Made by a program: the position numbers and the translations under genes
The notes under the pieces: model-generated
The model's database searches: none
Told to the model about the DNA's origin: nothing
What the model saw: the letters and a program-made list of their open reading frames with translations, nothing else
Source: Laguncularia racemosa
Taxonomy: Eukaryota > Streptophyta > Magnoliopsida > Myrtales > Combretaceae
NCBI GenBank assembly: GCA_037954665.1
Contig: JBBMOL010000179.1
Span: 1,346,165-1,410,164 of the forward strand
DNA length: 64,000 bases
Reading direction: 5' to 3'
Part shown: positions 46,505-58,735 of the stretch, piece by piece
Numbering within the stretch: position 1 is the stretch's first letter
How the letters are laid out: each line of letters starts with the position of its first letter

Positions 46505-46896
46505 GATCTAAGTTAAGTCTTGAGCATATAAGACTATGAAATCTTGGAAAAGATTGGTGAAGTGGCATATAAGTTGGCCTTACCTCCACAATTGTTAGGA
46601 GTCTATAATGTATTCCATGTATTGTTGCTCCAAAAATATATCTTGAACCCAAATCAAGCCATTGAGATGGATATCTTGAAGTTTCAACCTAATTTGACAT
46701 ATCAAGAACATCCAATCAAAATCATCGATACTTAGACTTGAGAACTACACAATAAAAGTGTTCGATATGTCAAAGTTTAATGAAATAGATACTCAAAGAG
46801 AGGCTATTTGGGAAAAGGAGAATGAAATGAAGGAGAAATAGCCCTAGTTATTCAGAAACCTAGGTACATTTTAAAGTTTTGAGGACAAAACTTTTT
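46505..46896 (+). pseudogene. Element D integrase C-terminus and chromodomain relic
   Basis: The plus strand reads EILEKIGEVAYKLALPPQL and GVYNVFHVLLLQKYILNPN, which is the integrase tail of Tekay/Del-type chromoviruses. Chromodomain-like words follow: VRYVKV, then EAIWEKENEMKEK near 46805-46843. Frames are broken. It is directly followed by the polypurine tract and the 3' LTR. Confidence 0.82.
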
Positions 46897-46911
46897 AAAA
46901 GGGTGAGGATT
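46897..46911 (+). other. Polypurine tract of element D
   Basis: AAAAGGGTGAGGATT directly before the LTR start TGAAACCC. Confidence 0.7.
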
Positions 46912-49900
46912 TGAAACCCGCAAAAATCATATAATATTTAATATCGAATTAATAATAACAAAATTAAAATTCTAACCCTAAACCCAAATAAATTTACATT
47001 AAGGGGAATTAGATGTTTTGATAAATGATTAAGCAAATTATAAGTAAAATGATAAGTGACATTTAAGCTATAGATTTAGGTTAGTTAAATAGAAATTCCA
47101 AGTAAATATTTAGATTTAGGATAATTTATTCAATTTAGTCATAAATTTTCTCGTAAAACCTTTTAGTTTGGATTTTTAATTAAGATTATTGCACGTGTGT
47201 TAAACAGACTCAAGAAAATTAAAATTTTCCATCACTTAAATAAACTTAGCCACTTTTTCTCTCTCCTCTATTTTCTTTCTTTCTTCTTTTCTTCTCCTTT
47301 CTCAAAACATTTCAAGTCTTCTAACATAAGCTTCCTCAATTCCAAACTTTAAAATTCAATAACTTACACATATGAGCTCCAAATAAAAATTCGAGAACAC
47401 CTACACAATCCTTGAAACAAGCCCTATGTAACTAGACCACACTTGTAAAGTAAAATCTAAACTCAAAATTTGAGTAAAATTTTTCGTAGTGCAACATAGG
47501 TGTTTTTAGGCTTAGAAATAAGTTTATACAATTCTAGTATAAAGTAATTTATAGTTACATCTTTTTCTTAAATTTTAGGTGAAGAAATCAATTTTTCGTA
47601 ACAACCTAAGGATCATTTTGCACTATAGAGGTAAATGCAGCAAGGTGAGTGGGAACTCAATGACTTACTCCATCTCTTATGTTCTTTTACTTGTAAACTA
47701 ATTATGTTTGTGTATATTAGTTGTATTCATTGTGGGTTTAGTTGGTTGCTGTGTTGGGAGGAAATGGAAGAGGATAATATTGTGTAGATGGTGTAATTGA
47801 GTCTACAGTTGGGTGAGGTGTATTTGCTACATTGTTATGTTGTAATATGTGTGTGTTTGTTCTATAGTGTACTTGACGTATGTGTGTGTTTTGGTGTTTG
47901 TAGGTGCGTCTTGTGTGTGTGTTTATAATGTAGATGAGGTGCATGTGAGAGTATAGTGTTGGTAAGTGAAGTTGCTAGTGTGTGTATGTGTTTACATCAT
48001 GTAGGTGTGTTTGCTATGTATGTGTGTGTGTTAGCATGTGTGTGGCCATGCGTGGCATGTGACTTATGTTAAGAGTGTAGTGTGTTTAGTTTGTATATGC
48101 AAGTGACAGGTGTCTATGTGTGTCATGTGTTTAATTAGTGCATAAGAACATGTGGTATTATGTGCACGTGAGTGCTATAGATGTGTCATGTAGTGTATGA
48201 GTCAATTTCTGCTGTGTGTGTCAGGCATATGTGTGATGAGTGTGTCTAGTGCGCACGTGTTATGTGATTCAAGTGTGCATGTGTGCATTATAGTGTGTAT
48301 GCATGCATTTGTAGAGTGCATTCTATGTGTGTAATGTAGTGCATGTGTGAGTGTCCATTAAGCATGTATGTGTGTACATTGTAGGTGTTGTGTGCATGTA
48401 TTATGTGCATGCGCATGTATGTGTGTACATTGTAGGTGTTGTGTGCATGTATTATGTGCATGCGCATGTATTGTATTGTCTAGTGTGTGTGTGTGTGTGT
48501 GTGTTTATGTGTGTATTTTTTTTTTGTATAGTGTGCATATTTGTGTTATGTCTATTGTTGCATGCATGTGTGTATGAGAGTGTCTGGTGTGCATGTGTGT
48601 ACACTATTATGTGTGTGTGTGTAGGTTGTTATGTGCATACATGTGGCTTGTTTTGTGTGTGCGTCTATGTGTTGCTTTATTTATATGTGTGTGTGTGTGT
48701 GTATGTGTGTTCAAGGAATTGGGTGCAAATTTGCATGTGTGTATGTGCTGTGATCGATGTGTATGTGAGTAGATTTGAGTCTAGCTATGCTATGAATGGT
48801 GTATTGGTATGTGTTGTGATTGGATGTGTGTGTGTGTGTGTATGCTATATTTTGTGTGTGTGTGAGAGAGAGAGAGAGAGATATCTTTGTGCATGTATGC
48901 TATGATCTAGTGTGTATGTACGTGTGTGTGTGTGTGTGTTGTATTATATTTGTGGGCGTGTTTGCTGTGTTTTGGTGTATATGTAGGTTATTTTGTGATT
49001 GGGTGCATGCGTGTAGAGTAATGTGTTCTGATGTATGTATATGTTTGGCAAGTGATAGGTGTGAGTTAAGTGTGTGTCATGTGTGTGGGGTAAGTGTGTG
49101 TGTAGGTGTACATGCATGTGCATTGTTTAGTAGATGTGTACACTTGGAGATAGTGGGGTGTGTACTCCTAAACCGTGTCTATGGTGTGCAAATGTGTGCG
49201 TGTGTGTTTGTGTTGTTTTGTAGGTGTATATAAATTGCTACTACATATAATATATAGGTATATGCACACATACACAAACATATAGACACACCAATATATA
49301 TGATAAAAAAATGTGTTTATATAACAATTATAATAATTATAGGTGTGCATACTTACACCAATTCTATATAAAGTACTATATGTATATGTATATGTATATT
49401 AGAATCCATTGTATATATATATATATGTCTACACCTTATTTCTTTGTTGCGTTGTGAATGGCTTGCTCAAATGATTGGCTTGGTCTCTTTTGATGTTACC
49501 TTAGATGTTATATTCCTTGAATGCGTAAATGTTTAATAATATGTTTTGTGGCTTGGCTTGTGATTATACATGATTTGGTCACTCTGAATCAACTAAAAGG
49601 TTATGACTTAATTAAAACTTAAAATGTATTACACGACACATTACATTAAGTAAAAAATCATCATTGTTGCAGGATATGTAAGAATTAATCATTTAAGGAT
49701 TACTATTTTGCCATTGGTGAAATAAGTGACTTGGGGGTTGTCACACCTTTGGCAAAACTAAGTTTAAGGATCTTACCTATTCTTAAGGGTGTGTGTCCTT
49801 AATGTGCATTTAAGGCACCAGAGCTTAAAACTTTAAAAGACTTAAGAAAATTAATTAAGTGAAAAGACGATAATTAAGTAAGATGGGATACTTGAGTATT

Positions 49901-50140
49901 GATGGTAAATGAAAATTCCTAACCTAAGATTAAGGAGGGCATTAAATCCTAAATTTCACGTTGATTACAAAAAGACCATGTGTCATGTTGCATTGTATAT
50001 AATTATTCATGCATAGCATATGTTTGAAAAACTTACTTCGATTGCATGTGCATGTGTGTAGTATTGAGATATTACACTCTCATCTTACTAAGTAATGATT
50101 ACTTACTTCCCTCTAGACTTTATGATGTAGGTTATGGTTA
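46912..50140 (+). repeat. 3' LTR of element D
   Basis: About 3.2 kb, with the conserved start and last 500 bp shared with the left LTR. The middle is greatly expanded by TG-rich sequence (47690-49240). The right end is set approximately by comparison with the left LTR. Confidence 0.62.
47690..49240. repeat. 1.5-kb TG-rich degenerate simple repeat
   Basis: Dominated by TGTG, TGTATG and GCATG words, with an (AG)n patch at about 48863-48880. It includes an exact-looking 51-bp tandem duplication (units at 48363 and 48414). Long open frames here (for example 48351-48905, rich in Cys and Val) result from the missing TAA/TAG/TGA words and are not genes. Confidence 0.9.
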
Positions 50141-50149
50141 TAGGAACCT

Positions 50150-53100
50150 CCCACTTAAGCTAACCAAAGTTAAGAAGGTTTAAGCTTGACATCTTACTCA
50201 AGATCAAAGAGGAAGTCAAAAAACTATTAGAAGTGGGATTCATTGAGGTGTCAAACTACCCTGAATAGGTAGTAAATATAGTCCCCATTCTAAAGAATAA
50301 TGGGAAAGTACGAGTGTTCATAGACTTCCGAGACTTAAATCAAGCTACACCAAAAGACAATTTCCCTCTACCCTACATCGACGTCCTAGTAGATAATACC
50401 ACAGGGAATCATCTCTTCTCATTTATGAACGGTTTCTTAGGATATAATCAAATAAAAATGTTGAAGAAGATAAAACTAAAACAACTTTTATCACAACATT
50501 GGGAACTTTCTGTTATAAAGTTATGCCCTTCGGTTTGAAAAACGCCAGGGCAACGTATCAGAGAGTCATAGTTGTGATACTCCATGATATGATACATTGA
50601 GAAGTTAAAGTATACATTGATGATATGATAGCCAAGTCTAAAGGAAAAGAAAGCCATGTGGTTATCTTGAAGAAATTGTCCAAGCGGCTGAGAAAGTTTT
50701 AGCTCAAGTTAAATCCTGAAAAGTGTACTTTTGGGGTCACAACAGGCAAGCTGTTAGGGTTTGTTATAAGTCAAGAAGGTATTAAAATTGATCCCGACAA
50801 GGTAAAGGCCATACTGGAACTACCCTCTCTATGCACTATCAAGGAGGTGAGAGGTATGCTAGGAAGATTGAATTATATAGCCCATTTCATCTCATAACTC
50901 ACAGATAAATGTCGTCTACTATTCCGTCTATTGAAAAAGAATGTCACGATAGAATGGGATGATGAATGCAAAGAAGCATTCAGAACGATCAAAGACTATC
51001 TCACAAGTCCTCTAATCTTGATAGTTTCAAAACAAGGAAAGCCATTATTCTTATACCCCACGATACTCCATGAATCCATGGGGTGCATGCTAAGGCAAAA
51101 AGATGAAGAAAGAAGGGAACATTCCATATATTATTTAAGCAAGAAGTTCACAGACGGGGAATAGAGGTATTCTGAAATAGAAAGGACTTGTTGTGCTTTG
51201 ATTTGGGTCATGCACTGGTTAAGGCAATACACCCTTTACTATTCTATTGAGTTGCTGACAAGACATGATCCTCTGAAATACTTAGCAGAGAACTTTGTTT
51301 TGTTAAGGAAAATCTCCAAATGGAAAATACTCTTATCAGAATTTGATATCACATATATAAATCAAAATTCGATATAAAAGGGCGATCTTTAGATGATTAG
51401 TTGGCAAAACACCCAATTGAAGGAGATCCCCAAGAATTACAAGTCCAATTCCCTAGTGAGAGTATATTAACAACGAAAGGCGAACCAACAGAAGACTACG
51501 AGACAGAACAAAGCCTCAAATGGAAGATGTTCTTTGACAGAGCTGCTAATGTATTCGGGTATGGGATTGGGGCAATACTAATATCACTAGAAGGAACACA
51601 ATTCCCTTCAGCGATGAGACTCACATTTCCATATACTAATAATATTGCGGAATATAAGGTGTGGATCCTCAACCTCAAAATGGCTTACCACATGGAAATC
51701 TATGAATTAGAAGTATACGAAGATTCTCCACTCATCATATTACAAACATGAGGGGAATACAAAACTAAAGACCCCAAATTGGTACCATATCATCAACATT
51801 TGATAGAGTTAATCGATGAATTCAAAGTAGTCACCTTCACATACATCCCGAGGACTTAAAATCAGTTTGCAGATGCCTTTGCCACACTAGTATCTATGAT
51901 TCAAATAACAGGGGGAGCCGAAGTCCAACCATTGAAAATAGAAATTGTAAATCGGCCCGCATACTGTTTGGTAATTGAAAAAGCACAAGATGGTAAGCTT
52001 TAGTATTACGATATCAAGACTTTTCTCTAAGAAAGCAAATACCTTGAAATGACTAGTAAAAATGACCAAAGAACACTCAGAAGGTTAGCAAGTCATTTCT
52101 TACTAAATGGGCTTGCTAAGATGCGTGGATAAAAAAGAGGCAAGTGAACTGTTGAAAGAAGTACATGAAGGAGTATGTGGACCTCACATGAACAGCTATA
52201 TGTTGGTTCGAAAAATTATGAGAATGGGCTATTATTGGTTAACAATGGAATCAGACTACATCAAATACATCAAGCACTATCACTTATGTCAAGTTTATGT
52301 AAACTGAATAAATGCCCCGCCTAAAGAGCTTCATTCGTTATCTGCACCATGGCCTTTCTCCATGTGAGGAATCGACATCATTAGGCCAATCACTCCAAAA
52401 GAATCCAATGGTCACAGATTCATACTGGTAGCCATTGATTACTTCACCAAATGGGTAGAAGGTTCATCATACACCAGTGTCACTAAAGGGGTAATAGTCT
52501 GATTCCTAAAGAGGGACATAATAACCCGATATGAAGTTCTTGAATCAATTATCACCGACAACGACACCAACCTCAACAACAAGTTGATGATGGATTTATG
52601 TCAACACTTCCATATAAACTACAAAAATTCAACTCCTTACTAACCTCAGATGAATATGGCAGTGGAAGCAGCCAACAAAAACATCAAAAGAATCATCACA
52701 AAGATGACAATCACTTACAAAGATTGTCACGAGATGCTACCATTTGCCCTCATGACTTACAGAACCTCTATCCGAACATCTATTGAAGTTACCCCATATT
52801 CTTTGGTATATGGTACTAAAACAGTTCTGCTAATTGAAGTTGAAATACCATCCTTCAGGATCCTATCAAAAGCACAGTCAGATGAATCGGACTGGGTAAA
52901 GAAGAGACTTGATTAGTTAAATTTAGTCGACGAAAAAAAGACTCACTATGTTATGTCATGGCCAATGCTACCAACAAAGAATGGCTCAAGCATTCAACAA
53001 GAAAATGAGACCTCGATGTTTCAAAGAAAGAGATCTAGTGCTAAAGAAAGTTTTCCCAAATGCTCAAGATTTAAAAGGGAAGTTTACCCTAAACTACAAA

Positions 53101-53216
53101 GGTCCATATCTTGTAAAAAAAGGTGTTATCCAGAGGAGCTTTAATATTAACCCAAATGGATGGTCCAGAATTGAGAGACCCCATTAATATGGATGCTGTT
53201 AAGATGTACTATCCTT
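50150..53216 (+). pseudogene. Element F pol: RT, RNase H, aRNH, integrase
   Basis: RT starts near 50170. It shows VRVFIDFRDLNQATPKDNFP, HLFSFMNGFLGYNQIKM, then near 50610 VKVYIDDMIAKSK, and LLGFVISQEGIKIDPDKVKA. RNase H follows at about 50930-51400 (EWDDECKEAFRTIKDYL, SIYYLSKKFTDGE). The second, Tat-specific RNase H is at 51510-51900 (WKMFFDRAANVFGYGIGAIL, NNIAEYKVWILNL). Here the first catalytic Asp context reads FDRAAN instead of the usual FDGAAN. Integrase spans 52100-53190 (GYYWLTMESDYIKYIKHYHL, ILVAIDYFTKWVEG, EAANKNIKRIITKM, ALMTYRTSIRTSI). Many stops are present. Confidence 0.87.
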
Positions 53217-53749
53217 AGGCAAGAAAATTGAAATTTTGCCAAGGTTCATGAATGCCAATATTCAATACATATTTCGTTGAGCTTAGTTTTCATTCATTTT
53301 ACAAGCAAAGTTAATGTCTCTAAATGATCAATCATTTCAACCAATTCTCATTAAAATAAACGTCCATATACACACATTACCCATTGTCTCACAATAAATA
53401 ATGAACATTGAAATGATAACAAATCTCAATAGATTTTATGATATAATTCTACCTATTTTTTTTACATTAAACCCAGTGCATTAATAAGATAACACTATAA
53501 TCACAAGAGTTATGCTCACGAGAAAGAAAGTACATTAAGGCCCTCAACCCTACTTTGAAGCAAGAGTAAGCAAAAAAGGAGCAAGCCAGCACAAAGGTTC
53601 AGTTGTTTAGTTGCTATCCGCGATAAACCGATAAACATTCAGAGTAAATAACCATCATTCATCATGAATCACATATTCTAAGATAAGCAATCTACAAGAC
53701 ATCTCTTATCAATCATTTGACCAGTTTGCTAGAAGCATTTTCAGAAGTA
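53217..53749 (+). other. Element F 3' untranslated region, first part
   Basis: No coding sequence. The start 'gcaagaaaattgaaattttg' is typical of the region just after Tat integrase. Confidence 0.55.
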
Positions 53750-54530
53750 TTAAGTAAGTCAGCTCACAATAAGGAACTTTCCTAGATATTCTTTCTTAAA
53801 GTTAACCCATAATGGAGCACTTTCCTAAACATCTACTCTCAGGGTTAGGCCATAAAGGAACCTTCCAAGACACCTATTCTTCAGGGTTGCAAGTCCAAGG
53901 AGATGCTTCCCAATATCGATTAGTCAGCCCACAATGGGATACTTTCCTAAGATATCCTCTCTTATGGCTACAAGTCCAAAGAGATACTTCATAATTATCG
54001 ATTAGTCAGCTCATAAGAGTACTTTTCTAGATAATCCTTGTGGTTGCAAGTCTAAACAAGACGCTTCCTAATTATTGATTAATTAGCTCATAAGAGCACT
54101 TTTCTAGATAATCCCTTTTTATGGTTGCAAGTCTAAATAAGACACTTCCTAATTATCGATTAGTCAACTCATATGAGCACTTTTCTAGATAATTTATTGT
54201 TTAGTTAGCTCATTAGAGCACTGCTCTAGATAATTTATCGATTAGTTAGATCATAAGAACACTTCTCCAGATAATTGATTAGTTAGTTAGCTCATAAGAA
54301 CACTTTTCTAGATAATTGATTAGTCAACTCATGAAAGGACTTTTCTAGGATAATCTAGCAATTAGTCAGCTCATAGGAGCACTTCTCTAGATTATCCCCT
54401 TTAAGATTGTTAGTCCTATAAGGCAATTCCTAATATTGAAAAGTCAACTCATGAGAGCACTCCTTTAGAACATTTCTCCTCCAACAATTGCTAATCTAGC
54501 CAGACGCTTCTATTATCAAGTCACCAACTC
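53750..54530. repeat. 41-bp phased minisatellite in the 3' untranslated region of F
   Basis: The core 'agctcataagagcacttttctagataat' recurs with CATAAGA-type landmarks at 54012, 54089, 54170, 54211, 54252, 54293, 54330, 54372 and 54450. Spacings are 77, 81, 41, 41, 41, 37, 42 and 78. Short units are about 41 bp, and long units (about 80 bp) carry an additional 'ggttgcaagtctaaayaagac' segment. Less regular copies extend left to about 53760 and continue at 56511-56700 beyond the solo LTR. Confidence 0.85.
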
Positions 54531-54535
54531 ATAGG

Positions 54536-56505
54536 TGTTGAGTCTAATTTTTTATTTCCCATTCCTAATCCGATCTATACTAGACACTATGCTCATCTAA
54601 TGTAGATCCTCAACTTGAGTTAGGAATTTCGTTTTGTTTTGGAGTCATGATTTCCTCTTCTCGTTTTTTGTGAAAAGAGGAAAGGGAAAAACCAGAGTTT
54701 CTGAGTTCGGAGGCTAACCTATTAAAACCCTAAGGTTACCACCTTAATCTCCTAAAATCTAATCTATCCAGAATGTCTTTTATTTATTTTTTTATTATCT
54801 TTTTATTTTGTTTTTTGAATAACCTATTCTGAGAAAATGATTTTTATTCTTTTTTAGGGTTGTCCCAATTGGGTGCCTATGTACCTGCTATTCAAGATCA
54901 AACTTGTCGTAGTTCGCTTTTCCTGAAAAAACTTTACTTTGTTGGTGATTTTTAATTATGAAATTTCTTTTTATTTATGTTTTTACTATTTTGGTATTTT
55001 TCTAAAAAAATCTAAGCCTAAGCTTGATAATTTGATTTTTTGAAAATAATAATTTTAAGGAAAAACACCAATTTTGGATTTATTTAAGAAAATAATTTTT
55101 CTAATTGATAAAGATTTCATTTTTCTATTTTTTTGGCCCATTTCTAATATTATAAATTTTTATTAATTTTTTATAATTTTTATTAACTTTTATTAATTTT
55201 CATAATTTTTTATAAATTTTTATAATTTTTATTGAAAAATTTTCTCCTGGATTTTTTACCTATCCTATTCTAAAATCTAAATTATTATTATTATTTTTTC
55301 TAATATTTTTATCATTTTCTTTATAAAGTTTCACATTTTTATTCTTTATTATTATAATTATTATTTTTATTTTATTATTCATCCTAAATTAAATCCTAAA
55401 AAAATTCTAAATTCCAACATTTTTTCTATTTTTGAATTATAAATAACAAATAAGTAAATAAATAAATTCGAAATAAATAAAATAGATAAATATATAAATA
55501 AATAAAATTGGAAAATCCGACTTACTTGGATCCGGATCGGTGCACGGGTCAGGTCGGATCAGGTCGATCAGATATGGCGGCTGGGAATGCTCGTCGATAG
55601 CATTCCGACGGCCCTTTTTGTCGAATCAGGGGTATTTTTGAAGTTTTTGAGGATGAGGAACCTAAAACTGGTTAGTGGTTGTGGTCGAAAACCTCCCGAG
55701 GTGGTGCTGATCGGCAGTCGTGTTCGAAAACTTAAATGAAGCTCCAATCTCACTTATTTTCTCTCTTTTCTCACTTTTGATTTGTGCTTCTGCATCCTCC
55801 CTTCCTCCTCTATTTATAAGCGCAAAGAATCGAGCTGGATAAGCTCGGATTTCATTCGATTGAAGCAAATCGGATTTCAGTTGAAAAACCCATCTCCGAT
55901 TTGTGTAAATCCTTTGATTTGTTACGATTTGATTTTAATTGGATGATGTTTATCCTATTTCAGTTGAAGATTTGTTGGATTTGTGCAAAAAATCGAATCA
56001 AAACTACCGAAATTAGATTTTTTCTCCTCGCCAACGATCTCAGACAAAGGTTAAAGATGATCACACGCCTAGCGTGTGCGTCCGCTCCAGCCAATCAGCT
56101 GCTGACACGTGTCCCAAGCGAAGAAAAAATTTGCAAAACGTGAAATCTGCCTCCCCTGCATTTCGAACCCGTGACCAAGCTAACTCCCGCGCACACCAGA
56201 CCAAGGTTCGGACCAGTTGGGCTAGCCCACTTACTCGATTTTTTTATTTTCGCAATTTGAATATATACAATGCAATTTTTTTATTTTTTGTATTTTTTGA
56301 AATTTCAAAAATTTGTAAAAATTATTTAATCCTTTTTATTACCATTTCTGCAATTATTTTCCAAAATTGATGTATTTTTCGTATTTATTTTATTTTTTGA
56401 ATGTTTTTCCTATTTTTGCTAAATTAGAGGAAAAAAATGGAAAAAATTGAAAATTGTTTATGGTTGATTATTTTTTATTATTAGGGCAAAAATGTGGTGT
56501 TTACA
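54536..56505 (-). mobile_element. Solo LTR of the element F family, inverted
   Basis: 1970 bp, with termini (minus strand) TGTAAACACC and ACTCAACA. It is flanked by the perfect 5-bp duplication ATAGG (54531-54535 and 56506-56510). It is collinear in reverse with 56878-58735, roughly three-quarters identical by eye at the ends. It interrupts the minisatellite of F. The single LTR with matching duplications implies LTR-LTR recombination after insertion. Open frames inside (for example 55568-56370) are incidental. Confidence 0.87.
56158..56228 (-). other. tRNA-like A and B boxes in the solo LTR
   Basis: The minus strand reads an A-box-like GGCTAGCCCAACTGG (complement at 56213-56228) and a B-box-like GGGTTCGAAATGC (complement at 56158-56170). 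This is a pol III-type arrangement, also present at 57126-57210. Confidence 0.5.
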
Positions 56506-56510
56506 ATAGG

Positions 56511-56877
56511 AGTGCTTCCTTAAACAATCTCTTCTTTACCGGTCACTAGTCTTGTAGGATGCTTCCTTGTTATCAGTTAGTTCATGCACAAATAACACAC
56601 TCCTAAACAATCCCTGTAATGTTCCCTATTGTCGATTAGTTAGCTCATAGAGAACTTTTCTAGATGATATCATACTCTAGGTTGTTAGATTGTTGAGATC
56701 ATTCCCCGAGCAATCTTAATCATCACTAGGCATCCATGGGATTATTAGCTCGTGGAGGATTTTCTTACTAGAATCGAATTCAGACAACCAGCCAACTAAG
56801 GCATTATCCGGCCAAAAATGATGTCTTTCTTATCTTTGTAGTTAAGTTTTTCAAACTTTACTACAAAGAGGAACAAC
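56511..56877 (+). other. Element F 3' untranslated region, second part, and purine-rich tract
   Basis: Continues the minisatellite words ('ttagttagctcatagagaacttttctagatgat'). It ends with 'caaagaggaacaac' before the LTR, a weak polypurine tract. Confidence 0.65.
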
Positions 56878-58735
56878 TGTAAACACCCCATTTTTGCCCC
56901 TAATCATTAATAATGTTTAATTTACAATTTTTTTCTCATTTTTTTTCTATTTAGGAAAAATAAAATAAATAGAAAAAATATCCCAATTTTGGAAAATAAT
57001 ATTAGAAATAATAATAAAAAGAGTTAAATAATTTTTATAAATTTTTAGAATTTCAAAATAATATAAAATAAATAAAAAATGGCATGCTTATATATAATAT
57101 TCATGTAAAATAAAACCGAGTAGTAGGCTAACCCAACTGGTCCAGACCATAACCTCGTGCGAGCACGCGAAGGGGGGGGGGAGGCGCTCGGTTGCGAGTT
57201 CGAAATGCGGGGGAAGTAATCCGCATTTTACACAAATCCACTAAATCTTTAACTAGAATAAGATAAACATCATCCAATTATAATCAAATCACAGCAAAAT
57301 CAAAGATTTACATCAATCAAGAGCAAATCGAAGATAAGTTTCAACCGCAAATCCGATTCGTGCCTATCGGAGGGAAATCTAAGCTTATCCAGCTCGATTT
57401 TTGGTTCCTATAAATAGAGCATGATAGGAGGAAGCCAAATCACGAATCAAAAGTGTGAAAAATTAGAGGTTTTGAAGCTCATCGGAGTTTCTCCCACACC
57501 ATAACCGCTGATTAAGCCAATAACCACCACCAGGAGATGTTTCTGAAGAAATCTACCACCACGGTTAGATTACCCACCCCCTAAAAGCTCGAAAGCCGCC
57601 TTCAAATGCTCACAAAAACAGTCAGAACATTGCCGCTCGATTTGACCTGGATTCAACCCTACCCGATTTAACCCAACCTAACCCGTACCTAAGTAAGTCA
57701 GTTTTCCAATTTTTTATTTTATTTCATTTTATTTTATTTATTATTTATTCAAATTAATTTATTTATTTTATTTAGATATCTATTTCATTAGAAATTTATA
57801 ATCATGAAAATAAAAATAATAAAATAATGATGTTAAGATATTAATTAGGTTTTTTTTAAGATAGATATGTTTAATTTAATATAAAAAATAAAAAATAAAT
57901 AGATGAATAATAATAATAATATAAAAAAGAAGTAATAAATAAAAAATTAAAAAAAAATAAAAATTAAAAATTAGGGTTAAACAAAGGTAGATTAATAATA
58001 GAGATAAAAAATAATAATGAATTATTTTTATTACTTAGAAAAAATTCTTTTAAAAATAAATCCTAAATTGGTTTTCTCAAATTAGAATTTCTTTTAGAAA
58101 ATAAAATAATAAAGCTTAGGCTTAGATTTTTTCCAAAATTTTGAAAATGATAATGAATTTAAACCCGAGGTATTTTTATAATTAAAATTAACAAACCCAC
58201 TAAAGCTTTTTATAAAAAGTGAGCTATGGCTTGTTTGATCCTGAATAGCAAGTACGTAAACACTTTTATGGGGCAACTCAAAAAAGAAATAAAAAATCAT
58301 TTTCCAAATTAGTATGAGTTGTTTTAATATCTTTTTTTTTAATATGTATCAAAAATAAAAAAATATATAATAAAAATAAAAATAAAAAATATATATAATA
58401 AAATGAGGAAAAGATATCAAAATATGATTCAAGTTTCAAACGGATAAGGTGGTAACTTTAGGGTTTTAATTAGTTAGCTCCCGAGTCAAGAATCTCTGAT
58501 TTTTCTTTCTTCTTTTTAAATAAAAAGAGAAGATTCCATTAAGCAGTTGTCCAAATTAGAATTAATTCGCTCAATTAGTTCTAATTCAATAACTTTTCCC
58601 AACTTCAATTGGGTGGTGACTCCAAATAAATAATGAAATTCCTAATTTAAGCCGAGGATTTATATTGGATGAGCATGAGATCTAATGTAAATCGGATTAG
58701 GAACATAAATGAAAAATAAAAAATTAGACTCGACA
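56878..58735 (+). repeat. 3' LTR of element F
   Basis: Starts TGTAAACACC and ends GACTCGACA. It contains A/B-box-like words at 57126-57140 and 57194-57210, plus a G-run at about 57172-57181. It is collinear with the inverted solo LTR. Confidence 0.82.

Larger units (their letters stand above)
36281..50140 (+). mobile_element. Tekay-like Ty3/gypsy element D (mostly deleted, with nested insertions)
   Basis: Two LTRs of one family flank a short interior. The left LTR is 36281-37138 plus 43001-44616 (split by element C), and the right LTR is 46912-50140. Collinear words include a start 'aaaccygcaaaa', 'gatgttgcatt...cataatt', 'catgcatagcatatg' and 'tattgagatattacactc'. A degenerate primer site follows the left LTR at 44617. 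The integrase C-terminus, chromodomain and polypurine tract precede the right LTR. Between them a copia 3' end has replaced most of the coding region. Confidence 0.7.
50150..58735 (+). mobile_element. Tat-type Ty3/gypsy element F (5'-truncated), with a solo LTR inside
   Basis: The plus-strand order is RT, RNase H, second RNase H, integrase, a long 3' untranslated region with minisatellite, a purine-rich tract and a 3' LTR (56878-58735). Gag, protease and the 5' LTR are absent, and the left end abuts the LTR of element D. A solo LTR of the same family sits in the untranslated region in the opposite orientation (54536-56505). Confidence 0.8.

Noticed and set aside
48351..48905. 184-codon open frame rich in Cys, Val and Met
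   Set aside because: It lies in TG-rich simple sequence that lacks stop words. It includes a 17-codon repeat from the 51-bp DNA duplication and has no domain.
55568..56370. Short open frames in the solo LTR
   Set aside because: They cross LTR features, have no recognised domain and are not conserved in the other LTR copy by eye.
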